Below are positions 1 through 6,431 of a stretch of 6,431 nt of DNA, piece after piece. The stretch spans positions 1 to 6,431 of the forward strand of contig JAMCQQ010000397.1 in the NCBI GenBank assembly GCA_023379515.1, written 5' to 3'. Within the stretch, counting starts at the first letter, position 1. The number at the start of each line of letters is the position of its first letter. The notes under the pieces are model-generated. The model ran no database searches. It saw only the letters and a list, made by a program, of their open reading frames with translations, and was not told where the DNA came from. Origin of the DNA: Actinomycetota bacterium (GTDB taxonomy: Bacteria; Actinomycetota; Humimicrobiia; Humimicrobiales; Humimicrobiaceae). The translations under genes were made by a program, and so were the position numbers.

Positions 1-215
1 AGCTCTCCTCCCGGAGGAGGAACCATGCCCGCTTAAGCCTTCAAATGGTTTTCTCAATACCCATCCTGGCTTATCAATTTATTTTTTATCACGAAATTTC
101 AGATACTTTCATTTATCAAACAGTCTGTCATTTTTTACTTTTTTTATGTTATATTAGTATCATAAAAACATGATCTGTTTCTTTTTGACAAAAATATGAC
201 ACGGAAATAAATAAA
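1..215. other. Non-coding left flank with GC-rich edge
   Basis: No recognisable gene lies here. The first 40 bases are GC-rich (25 of 40 by count), whereas from about 75 to 215 the sequence is strongly AT-rich like the rest of the window, so the edge may be the end of a different gene or element. Plus frame 1 is open from the window edge to a TAA at 34-36. Plus frame 2 is open from base 2 to a TAG at 155-157 (51 codons). Neither translation resembles a family I know, and both could be chance. The AT-rich part must hold the promoter and leader of the thioesterase gene, but I cannot place a convincing promoter. Confidence 0.5.
5..19. repeat. Short perfect inverted repeat (CTCCTC-CCG-GAGGAG)
   Basis: CTCCTC at 5-10 and GAGGAG at 14-19 are perfect inverted complements around a 3-base centre, giving a possible 6-bp GC-rich hairpin. 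No T-run follows it on the plus strand, so a classical rho-independent terminator is not supported. It sits in the GC-rich edge that differs in composition from the rest. Its function is unknown, and it may belong to a feature that begins outside the window. Confidence 0.4.
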
Positions 216-617
216 ATGTACATTTATAAAACAAATATCAAACTTTATCATACCGATGCTGCAAATTTAATTTTTTACAGTAATTTGTTTAATATTGCTT
301 TTGAATGCTATGAAGAATTTCTGGCAAAAGTAGATTTTAGTATCCCCAAGATTCTAAATGAGGGAAAAGTCCTAATACCGATCGTTCATGCTGAAGCCGA
401 TTTTATCAAGCCCATACGTCTTGGTGATAAGATAGAGATTCAAATGTCTTTAAACTCGGTTGGGAAAAGTTCATACAAACTAAATTATGATTTTTATAGC
501 AATAACGAAAGGGTGGCTCATGCAAAGACCACTCACGTTCTGGTTGATGCGAGCAGTCATAAACCTGTTAAAATACCAGATAAATTTCTGGATGATTTAA
601 AAACATTGGTTAAATAA
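216..617 (+). CDS. Hotdog thioesterase, probable DHNA-CoA hydrolase (MenI type)
   Basis: A 133-residue protein of the single-domain 4-hydroxybenzoyl-CoA thioesterase (4HBT/YbgC-like) family, at normal family length. The N-terminal motif YHTDAAN at residues 11-17 matches the family's DTDxxG active-site segment; Asp14 is the expected catalytic acid, and Asn17 stands where Gly is common. A helix follows with AFECYEEFL (28-36), then VHAEADFIKPIRLGD (57-71) and AHAKTTHVLVD (101-111), the usual beta-sheet core. The helix and the VHA-x-x-DF pattern recall the cyanobacterial DHNA-CoA thioesterase (Slr0204) more than YbgC. With the men genes next door, this points to hydrolysis of DHNA-CoA to DHNA plus CoA, between MenB and MenA, in the cytoplasm. 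The gene converges on menE, so it has its own promoter. The start is fixed by the active site so near the N-terminus; only a weak GGA (203-205) precedes ATG. A general acyl-CoA thioesterase remains possible. Confidence 0.8.
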   Translation: MYIYKTNIKLYHTDAANLIFYSNLFNIAFECYEEFLAKVDFSIPKILNEGKVLIPIVHAEADFIKPIRLGDKIEIQMSLNSVGKSSYKLNYDFYSNNERVAHAKTTHVLVDASSHKPVKIPDKFLDDLKTLVK

Positions 618-655
618 TAATGAAACTTTAAACAATGCTGCTTTGGTAAAAATAA
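618..655. other. Convergent intergenic gap, no clear terminator
   Basis: These 38 bases separate the stop codon of the plus-strand thioesterase gene from the stop codon of the minus-strand menE. A bidirectional terminator would be expected, but the only pairing I find is a 5-bp match (CATTG 604-608 with CAATG 633-637) across a long loop. That is too weak to call. Termination may be rho-dependent, or the two transcripts may overlap. Confidence 0.5.
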
Positions 656-2044
656 TCAATAGATCTTTATTTTTTGTTCAGCTATTTTTTTAAATTTCTT
701 CCTGTCCGGTTTAAAATAAGCTTCTTTTTCGGGCCATTTCAGAAAGATTTCAGGAATCTTAAATGATTCAATTTTATATGACAAAGATTTCTTTATTGAT
801 CCAATATCCAGGTTTTGATAATCATTACTTTTTAAAAATGCTGCCGGAATCTGTCCTTTCCTGCCCTTACTGACAGGAACCACCAGGGCATCATTTATTT
901 CCCTGAGTTCTTTTAAGGCATTTTCAATTTCTTCAGGAAAAATATTTTCTCCTTTATATATAAACATAAAATCTTTTCTTCCATAAACATTCAGATAACC
1001 ATCTTCACTAAATGAGCCAACATCACCTGTTTTAAACCAGCCTTCTTTATCAAACGGCTTTATTAAGGTCTCTTTTCCCGAAAGGGCATCTTTTTCCAAA
1101 TAACCCTTAAATAATGTTTTACCCTTAACCAGTATTTCTCCGCTATCATCAATTTTTAACTCCCTGTATTTTAAAACCTTTCCTGAAGTTTTCAGATGTT
1201 CCAAAGTATCGTTTCTTAAAGTGCAGGTAATTTGAGAGGCCATCTCTGTGGAGCCGTATGAGACATATACCGGTAACTCTAAACTGATAGATTCTTCAAT
1301 CAACCTTTGCGGTACAGGTGCACCTCCGACCAATATGGCTTTTAGATTCTTCAATATCTTTATTGTCCTGAAATTTTCAATCAGTTCTGCAAGCTGAAAG
1401 GGAATTAAAGACAAATGAGTAACCTTCTGATTATTTAATGATTCAAACAATGTCAAATTCTTTTGTTTGATAGAAATATTTATCTTGCTTGTTAATGCTT
1501 TGAAAATAATTGAAAATCCGCTTATATGGCTCACTGGAAGCGACAACAGCCAGCAATCACTTTTATTTAATGTTATGTTGCCGTTTGACCCTAATGCATT
1601 AAAGTAATGGTTTTCTATTGTATGTAAAACGGCCTTTGGTTCATTTGTGGAACCTGATGTTAAAATTATACTTGCATCTCTGTCCACATTTTTATTTATT
1701 TCAGTAATGTTTGATCGTAAAATTAATTTCCTTAAATCTATGTTTTTTAAATCATCCACAAAATAGCTAAGTGGTATTGATTTGATATTCTGCACATCTT
1801 TATAATCGTCATATTTTTCTTCAATTATTATTTTTGAACAATTTATCCTCTCTAACGCATTATGAATTTTTGATATTGGGAAAAAAGGACTAACCGGAAC
1901 TGCAATTGCACCGGAGTTTAAAATCAGGATCAATAATTTTACATATTCCTCTGAATTATTGCCAAGGATTGCAATTTTTTCGTTTTCCTTGATTCCTAAA
2001 TCAGCAAATTTCTGTGCCAATATGGAAGTTGCAGTGAAATACAT
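656..2044 (-). CDS. menE: o-Succinylbenzoate--CoA ligase (MenE)
   Basis: A 462-residue adenylate-forming (ANL/AMP-binding) enzyme that activates OSB with ATP and loads it onto CoA, giving the substrate of MenB. Visible motifs in order: the phosphate loop ILTSGSTNEPKAV (127-139), LPVSHISG (169-176), LVGGAP (238-243), YGSTEMAS (263-270), the hinge region GWFKTGD (335-341) with Asp341, YGRKDF (354-359) with Arg356, YKGENIFPEEIE (363-374), and the C-terminal FKPDRKKF (444-451), where Lys445 occupies the place of the adenylation lysine. The assignment as MenE rather than another acyl-CoA ligase rests on the men neighbours. The ATG lies one base after the menC stop (TAAAATG), so translation is probably coupled; no Shine-Dalgarno is seen. 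The protein starts close to the YxxL/A-x-LAxxL segment, so roughly 25-30 residues common at the N-terminus of relatives are absent. An in-frame TAG at 2054-2056 excludes an upstream start. Last gene of the run. Confidence 0.9.
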   Translation of the reverse strand: MYFTATSILAQKFADLGIKENEKIAILGNNSEEYVKLLILILNSGAIAVPVSPFFPISKIHNALERINCSKIIIEEKYDDYKDVQNIKSIPLSYFVDDLKNIDLRKLILRSNITEINKNVDRDASIILTSGSTNEPKAVLHTIENHYFNALGSNGNITLNKSDCWLLSLPVSHISGFSIIFKALTSKINISIKQKNLTLFESLNNQKVTHLSLIPFQLAELIENFRTIKILKNLKAILVGGAPVPQRLIEESISLELPVYVSYGSTEMASQITCTLRNDTLEHLKTSGKVLKYRELKIDDSGEILVKGKTLFKGYLEKDALSGKETLIKPFDKEGWFKTGDVGSFSEDGYLNVYGRKDFMFIYKGENIFPEEIENALKELREINDALVVPVSKGRKGQIPAAFLKSNDYQNLDIGSIKKSLSYKIESFKIPEIFLKWPEKEAYFKPDRKKFKKIAEQKIKIY

Positions 2045-2045
2045 T

Positions 2046-3212
2046 TTAAAAATCTATTGGTTTTAATAAATTAAAATCAATTTTATTAATATTTTTCAGT
2101 ACTTCTATTAAATTTATACCGCCATTGGTTACTTTTAAATTTTCCCGAAGCAAATTATCTGTAAAATAATTAATGGTATCAATACCAATAGGTATACTAT
2201 TTAAATTCATAAATCCTGCAAACAATGCAATTGAAGAAATTGCCAGATTACTTTCAAAAGCATTGCTTAAAACCGGAATAATGCCTTTTTCTCTTGCAAC
2301 TGTTATTAAATCTGAAGTTCTCGAAAAACCTCCGATAAAATTGGGCTTTAATATAAATGCTTTCAAATATTTAAAATCAGCTTTATTAATAGTTTTAACA
2401 TCAGATATTTTCATGAAATCAATCAATTTTTCATCAAGGGCGACAGGTATATTTGTTTCACTGAAAAATAGCGGGTATTTTTTCAGATCATTTAAAGGAT
2501 CTTCGATGTATTCAATTAAATTATTTCCAATCTGCTTTCCAAAATAAGCAGCCTTATCGAAATCCCATAGACCATTTGAATCCAGTCTTAACATAACTTC
2601 ATACTTTTTCTTGTCTGAAATTATTTTTTTGATTTTCTTTATCCTGTTTATCTCATAATCTATTGGTTCTCTGCCAACTTTAACTTTAATAGCTTTGTAG
2701 CCATTTTCTATTATTTTATCTATATCACTCTCTATATCTGACTTTAAATTTGTGTACAATTTACAAACCGGTAAAATATTTCCGCATGATTTTCTTAAAC
2801 CAGTTTCAAATTCGGGATTCATGATAAACAGATTAAACAATGCCATTTCAATTCCAAATCTTACGGAAGGAAAAATATCATATTTTGAAAAAATATCATT
2901 GAAAAAATTAAAACTTCCCGGAAATGGATTTAAGAATTTATTTTTAATGTCTGAATTTTGGTTTAATTCCGGTTTAATTTTTTGTTTTAAAATAATCTCC
3001 CTAATGCTTTTAAGCTGTAAAATTACTTCTGAAAGATTTTCCTTATGTAAAAAAGGAAGTGGAGCAGCTTCCCCAAAACATGTTGGTCCAGACGATGTTT
3101 TAATATTTATTACTACTCCGGATCTTTCACTAATCAAATTATTTTTAATTTTTATGGATGTTGCCAGCGGCAGGCTGTATTTGTAAAGATTAAATTCAAT
3201 TATTTTTTCCAT
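2046..3212 (-). CDS. menC: o-Succinylbenzoate synthase (MenC)
   Basis: A 388-residue member of the enolase superfamily, muconate-lactonizing-enzyme subgroup, which dehydrates SHCHC to OSB with a divalent metal. The N-terminal capping domain carries FGEAAPLP (46-53). The barrel domain shows the full catalytic set: KxK in AIKVKVG (Lys176, Lys178), metal ligands Asp211 (LRLDSNG), Glu237 (YIEDPL) and Asp260 (VALDEK), and Lys289 (ILKPNFIGG) on the opposite face. SNAFESNLA (316-324) is typical of OSBS enzymes. It is somewhat longer than E. coli MenC (about 320 residues), mostly from a lysine- and asparagine-rich stretch near 65-110. Some relatives are N-succinylamino acid racemases, but position between menA and menE argues for OSBS. 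The ATG is 15 bases after the menA stop, in AT-rich sequence without a Shine-Dalgarno. Confidence 0.93.
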   Translation of the reverse strand: MEKIIEFNLYKYSLPLATSIKIKNNLISERSGVVINIKTSSGPTCFGEAAPLPFLHKENLSEVILQLKSIREIILKQKIKPELNQNSDIKNKFLNPFPGSFNFFNDIFSKYDIFPSVRFGIEMALFNLFIMNPEFETGLRKSCGNILPVCKLYTNLKSDIESDIDKIIENGYKAIKVKVGREPIDYEINRIKKIKKIISDKKKYEVMLRLDSNGLWDFDKAAYFGKQIGNNLIEYIEDPLNDLKKYPLFFSETNIPVALDEKLIDFMKISDVKTINKADFKYLKAFILKPNFIGGFSRTSDLITVAREKGIIPVLSNAFESNLAISSIALFAGFMNLNSIPIGIDTINYFTDNLLRENLKVTNGGINLIEVLKNINKIDFNLLKPIDF

Positions 3213-3227
3213 AATATTAGTTTAATT

Positions 3228-4121
3228 TTATATTTTTATATTCCATCCGACTGAAAATAAAATAGTGAATATTAATAACATTTGGCTGGTTTTACTTAAA
3301 ACCGGAATTAAAAATTTGGAATCCGGTCTGGAAATAATTAATCTTATCGGTTTAAATGCCAAAATAATTGTTAAAACTGAAATAAGTGAAAAATAATGAG
3401 ATTTCGTAATCAAGACTAAAATAATGGGAATAAAACAAGCTATTGTTACGCAAGAAATATATTCAATGACCCCAAAAGTATATCCAAATCTGACAATAAG
3501 TGTTTTTTTGCCTGACTCCCTGTCTGTTTTTATATCCCTTATATTGTTTGAAATTAAGATGGCCGTTGAAAACAAGCCGGGCGCTATGCTTGCTATAAAA
3601 ACAACAATATTTATTCTTAAAGTCTGAAGATAATATGTACCAACTACAGAAATCAATCCAAAAAAAATGAAAACAAATATATCCCCCAGACCGATATAGC
3701 CTAATGGAGCAGGACCTGCAGTATATAAAATTCCAAAAATTATTGCAAAAAATCCAATAATCAGAACAGGATACCCGCCGCGAATAACAAGAAAAATACC
3801 AAAAGTTATAGCCAGAATAAAAGTTAAAATAAAAGCAAAGAGCATTTCATTTTTTTTAACTAATCTCGCCTGAGTTGCCCTTACCGGACCTACTCTTTTA
3901 TCTGTATCGGCACCTTTTACAAAATCAAAATAATCATTGGCAAGATTTGTTCCAATCTGAATTAAAAGCGCAGAAAGTAAAGTAAATATTGCAATTAGGA
4001 TATTTATTTTTATATCATAAAAAGCTAAAGCCAGCGCCATTATGACCGGAGCTGCCGCTGCAGGTAATGTCCTTGGCCTTGTGCTTGCAAACCAGATATT
4101 TAATTTTGCAAACTTCCTCAT
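3228..4121 (-). CDS. menA: 1,4-Dihydroxy-2-naphthoate polyprenyltransferase (MenA)
   Basis: An integral membrane prenyltransferase of the UbiA superfamily, 297 residues from the chosen ATG. It joins a polyprenyl diphosphate to DHNA with loss of the carboxyl group, giving demethylmenaquinone. After the N-terminal STRPRTLPAAAAPV (13-26) comes the first Asp-rich motif, TNLANDYFDFVKGADTDKR (58-76), with Asn62, Asp63 and Asp66. The second is SNNIRDIKTDRESGKKT (191-207) with Asp196 and Asp200; these Asp pairs bind the Mg-diphosphate. RVGPVRAT (76-83) is MenA-like rather than UbiA-like. About nine hydrophobic helices span the rest. The ATG at 4121-4119 is preceded directly by an in-frame TTG (4124-4122), which would add one residue; ATG is preferred. 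The gap from the menB stop is 15 bases, and no clear Shine-Dalgarno is seen. Confidence 0.93.
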   Translation of the reverse strand: MRKFAKLNIWFASTRPRTLPAAAAPVIMALALAFYDIKINILIAIFTLLSALLIQIGTNLANDYFDFVKGADTDKRVGPVRATQARLVKKNEMLFAFILTFILAITFGIFLVIRGGYPVLIIGFFAIIFGILYTAGPAPLGYIGLGDIFVFIFFGLISVVGTYYLQTLRINIVVFIASIAPGLFSTAILISNNIRDIKTDRESGKKTLIVRFGYTFGVIEYISCVTIACFIPIILVLITKSHYFSLISVLTIILAFKPIRLIISRPDSKFLIPVLSKTSQMLLIFTILFSVGWNIKI

Positions 4122-4136
4122 CAATATAATTCAAGT

Positions 4137-4976
4137 TTATTTAATATTTCTGGTCTTTTTATCTTTAATAATTTTTTTGAAATCAGGCTTTCTTTTTCCA
4201 AGAAATGCATCCCTGCCTTCCTGTGCTTCAGGAGTTTGATAAAACAGCATGGTAGTAAGCCCTGCGAGTTCCTGAAGCCCTGTTTGTCCGTCACAATCAG
4301 CATTTAAAGCAGCTTTAAGGCACCGGATTGCTGTTGGAGAATTACTTAATATTTCTCTGCACCACTTAACTGTTTCTTCTTCAAGCTTTTCCAGGGGAAC
4401 TACGGCATTTATCAATCCCATTTCCAGGGCTTCATTTGCGCTGTATTTTCTGCTTAAAAACCATATCTCCCTTGCCTTCTTTTGTCCGACAATTCTTGCA
4501 AGATAACTTGAACCATAACCACCATCGAAAGAACCCACCTTTGGACCAGTTTGCCCAAAAACAGCATTTTCAGCGGCAATAGTCAAATCGCATACCAGTT
4601 GAAGTACGTTTCCACCACCAATTGCATACCCGGCAACCATTGCAATTACCGGTTTGGGACAAGTCCTGATTTGTCTTTGAAGTTCAAGAACGCCAAGGCT
4701 TTCTCTGCCTTCTTCATCCTTATAACCGGCATTGCCTCGTATTTTCTGGTCCCCACCGGAACAGAAGGCTTCATTACCATCCCCGGTTAAAATAATAACA
4801 CCTGTTTCTTCATTCATAGCTGCATCCCTCAACGCATGCGAAATTTCACTGATTGTAAGCGGCCGGAAAGCATTTCTAACTTCGGGTCTGTTTATAATAA
4901 TTTTAGCTATCCCTTCGGATTTCCGATATTTAATGTCGCTATAGCTGCCAAAACTTTTCCAGTTAATTTTCTCCAT
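4137..4976 (-). CDS. menB: 1,4-Dihydroxy-2-naphthoyl-CoA synthase (MenB)
   Basis: A crotonase-fold enzyme, 279 residues from the chosen ATG and close to the family's usual size, that closes the second ring of OSB-CoA to form DHNA-CoA. It is strongly conserved: [12 protein letters not shown] (28-39), [11 protein letters not shown] (71-81, oxyanion-hole and substrate segment), [12 protein letters not shown] (114-125), [16 protein letters not shown] (140-155), KKAREIWFL (166-174) and [16 protein letters not shown] (251-266). Gln142-Thr143-Gly144 and Trp172 correspond to E. coli Gln154, Gly156 and Trp184, which hold a bicarbonate cofactor, so this is a type I, bicarbonate-dependent MenB and not the Asp-containing type II. 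Ser149 and Asp151 match the conserved Ser161 and Asp163. The ATG at 4976-4974 sits 8 bases after AAAGGA; an in-frame TTG just upstream (4979-4977) would have only 5. A lysine-rich tail follows KPDF. Confidence 0.97.
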   Translation of the reverse strand: MEKINWKSFGSYSDIKYRKSEGIAKIIINRPEVRNAFRPLTISEISHALRDAAMNEETGVIILTGDGNEAFCSGGDQKIRGNAGYKDEEGRESLGVLELQRQIRTCPKPVIAMVAGYAIGGGNVLQLVCDLTIAAENAVFGQTGPKVGSFDGGYGSSYLARIVGQKKAREIWFLSRKYSANEALEMGLINAVVPLEKLEEETVKWCREILSNSPTAIRCLKAALNADCDGQTGLQELAGLTTMLFYQTPEAQEGRDAFLGKRKPDFKKIIKDKKTRNIK

Positions 4977-4984
4977 CAATCAAA

Positions 4985-4990
4985 TCCTTT
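4985..4990 (-). promoter_or_regulatory. Ribosome binding site of menB (AAAGGA)
   Basis: On the minus strand AAAGGA lies 8 bases before the ATG at 4976. It is the only clear Shine-Dalgarno-like sequence ahead of a gene in the minus-strand run. The spacing favours the ATG over the adjacent TTG start, and it suggests that menB is translated independently of menD, consistent with the longer gap between those two genes. Confidence 0.6.
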
Positions 4991-5037
4991 ATCTTTTTTA
5001 TTTTTTTTAAAATCGCTTTTTTAATTTAATTTTTAAT

Positions 5038-6431
5038 TTAATTCTCCAGCATTTCCAGAATTTCCATTTTAATTTTTCGTCTTAATTTTAAATTATATTC
5101 CCTATCGGTAACAATTTCTATGATTGATGACTGACCTCTATCCTGCGCAATTTTTACAGCATCCGTATAATTTTGTAAAAAATTTTTACTGGTTTTAACA
5201 AGGAAATAATTAACTTTAAAAGTCCTTGCAATTCCTTCAAAATTTAAATTATGCGGGGTAGCAAAATAATTTTCAAAGATGTCCTTAAATTCTGATATTG
5301 GCAGAAAATGAAAAATTCCTCCGCCATTATTGTTGATTAAAACAATAATTAAAGGTATTTTTACCGAATTAATAGTAGCAAGAGCATTTAAATCATGGAT
5401 AAAAGCCAGATCACCTATTAACAAAGTGCATATTTTACTGAATCCAACAGCAAAACCAATTGCAGTGGAGATGACTCCGTCAATTCCACTCACGCCCCTG
5501 TTTGAACCAACCATTATCTCCTTGTCGCTGCTTTTTCCGTACAGTTCCATATCCCTTATCGGCATGCTGTTTGATAAGAACAAACAAGATTTGTCCGGTA
5601 TTTCGGTCGAAATATATCTGGAAACAAATACCTCATTGATATTCTCTTGATTTTCGATATTTTCACTTATGATCTCCTGAACTTTTTCCATTTTATTTTC
5701 ATAAAAATCTTTAAACCGGTTTTTTCCTTTTGCTTTAATATCCATGGAAATACTTTTACAGAAACTGGGAATATCAGATTCGATATGCAGTGTAATAAGG
5801 TGAACGGGATCATATCGGACAGGGTCATCCTTTACAATAATGTAATTTTCAGGTTTATTTTTATTCAAAAACTGGTCAAATCTTTTAGATGTAATTCTGC
5901 CCCCAAAATGAATGACTGTGCCGGGAGATGCTTTTTTATTAAATTCCTGCGAAAGTATTTCCTGGTCAAAATGCTTGATTATGTTTGAACCGATATCATT
6001 TTTAAACCTTAGATTTGAAGTGACATCGGCATAAACCGGCCAATTTATTTTTTGAATTAACTTTAATATCGATTTTTCTTCTGCCTTATTTTTTAACCTT
6101 CCAACAGATATCAGCCCTTTATCCTCTTTTTCTATAATTTGAGAAACATGCTTTAAAATGCCGGTGTTGTCTGAAATTGTTTTAGGAATGTTATAAATAG
6201 TATAAGGCAAAGACGAATTTATCCATTTTTCGATATCCCCTAAATAACTCGGGTCTCCGGCTCCATCATTAAATTCATAGGGCTCAAGAGGTTCCCGGAA
6301 CATGCAGTTTATATGTACGGGTCCCAGCGGATTATTCAAACTGGAATAAACCGCATAATCAATTGTAGTCAATACCATCTTTGGTGAAATTTCTTTGTCG
6401 GGACAGGCAACCTAAAATCCAATATCGATGA
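5038..6431 (-). CDS. menD: SEPHCHC synthase (MenD), 5' partial, with apparent frameshift
   Basis: A thiamine-diphosphate enzyme that adds a succinyl-semialdehyde unit, from decarboxylated 2-oxoglutarate, to isochorismate: the first committed step of the pathway. The continuous frame from the ATG at 6378 gives 446 residues, against about 550-590 for the family, so roughly the first 170 are missing. Landmarks, numbered from that internal Met: LGPVHINCMFREPLEP (18-33), NSMPIRDMELY (270-280), GSNRGVSGIDG (291-301), and the diphosphate-binding segment IGDLAFIHDLNAL (321-333) with INNNGGGIFHFLP (348-360). The Met at 6378 is not the true start: the family-like CPDKEISPK lies directly upstream in frame, then an in-frame TAG at 6414-6412. 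In another frame, DFRLPV (6419-6402) continues the homology to the window edge. One base therefore appears to be missing near 6400-6408, so the gene is either broken or carries a sequence error. The stop is a TAA at 5040-5038. Confidence 0.9.

Noticed and set aside
125..163. Possible -10 elements (TATATT 150-155, TATCAT 158-163) upstream of the thioesterase gene
   Set aside because: No matching -35 at proper spacing, and such hexamers are common in this AT-rich stretch.
185..213. TTGACA (185-190) and TAAATA (208-213) with a 17-base spacer, resembling a sigma-70 promoter for the thioesterase gene
   Set aside because: Transcription would start at about 220, after the ATG at 216, and the catalytic motif is too close to the N-terminus to allow a later start. 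In AT-rich DNA this is probably chance.
2173..3186. Plus-strand open frames of 124 and 144 codons opposite menC
   Set aside because: They lie antisense within a gene that has all its catalytic residues; their translations show no family features and there is no initiation signal.
4119..4124. TTGATG at the starts of both menA and menB, reminiscent of TGATG stop-start coupling
   Set aside because: The upstream genes do not end at these TGA triplets, so no stop-start overlap exists; the similarity is coincidental.
4121..4303. 60-codon minus-strand frame overlapping the menB 3' end
   Set aside because: It lies in an alternate frame inside the conserved menB C-terminus, and its product resembles nothing known.
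4980..5037. Possible terminator or internal promoter in the AT-rich menD-menB gap
   Set aside because: There are long A/T runs but no GC-containing stem, and no convincing -35/-10 pair; only the menB ribosome binding site is supportable.
5330..5988. Plus-strand open frames of 106 and 113 codons opposite menD
   Set aside because: Antisense shadows of a conserved coding frame, with no recognisable domain.

Overview
The window holds most of a menaquinone (vitamin K2) gene cluster following the classical o-succinylbenzoate route. Five genes lie head to tail on the minus strand. In transcription order from the right edge they are menD (5' end outside the window), menB, menA, menC and menE. A sixth gene on the plus strand at the left, converging on menE, encodes a small hotdog thioesterase that best fits 1,4-dihydroxy-2-naphthoyl-CoA (DHNA-CoA) hydrolase (MenI type).

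How the genes work together: MenD makes SEPHCHC from isochorismate and 2-oxoglutarate. MenH, not seen here, would convert it to SHCHC. MenC dehydrates SHCHC to o-succinylbenzoate (OSB), MenE makes OSB-CoA, MenB closes the ring to DHNA-CoA, and the thioesterase releases DHNA. MenA prenylates DHNA in the membrane. The final methylation (MenG/UbiE) and isochorismate synthase (MenF) are also not in view; MenF and MenH may lie beyond the right edge.

Layout: 1-215 is non-coding as far as I can tell, with a GC-rich first ~40 bases carrying a short perfect inverted repeat. The thioesterase is at 216-617, followed by a 38-base convergent gap. Then come menE (656-2044), menC (2046-3212), menA (3228-4121), menB (4137-4976) and menD (5038 to the right edge). 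Gaps in the minus-strand run are 1, 15, 15 and about 61 bases, so one transcript is likely.

The most notable observation is at the right edge. The menD reading frame is interrupted by an in-frame stop, but family-like sequence continues in another frame, so a single missing base (a real mutation or a read/assembly error) separates the two parts. Everything else is an intact, well-conserved pathway. I see no new biological system here.

Organism: a low-GC bacterium (clearly AT-rich, Lys/Asn/Ile-rich proteins) that respires with menaquinone. Mostly weak Shine-Dalgarno signals and the compact menD-B-A-C-E order would suit a Bacteroidota/FCB-group or deltaproteobacterial-type lineage, but the sequence alone does not settle this.
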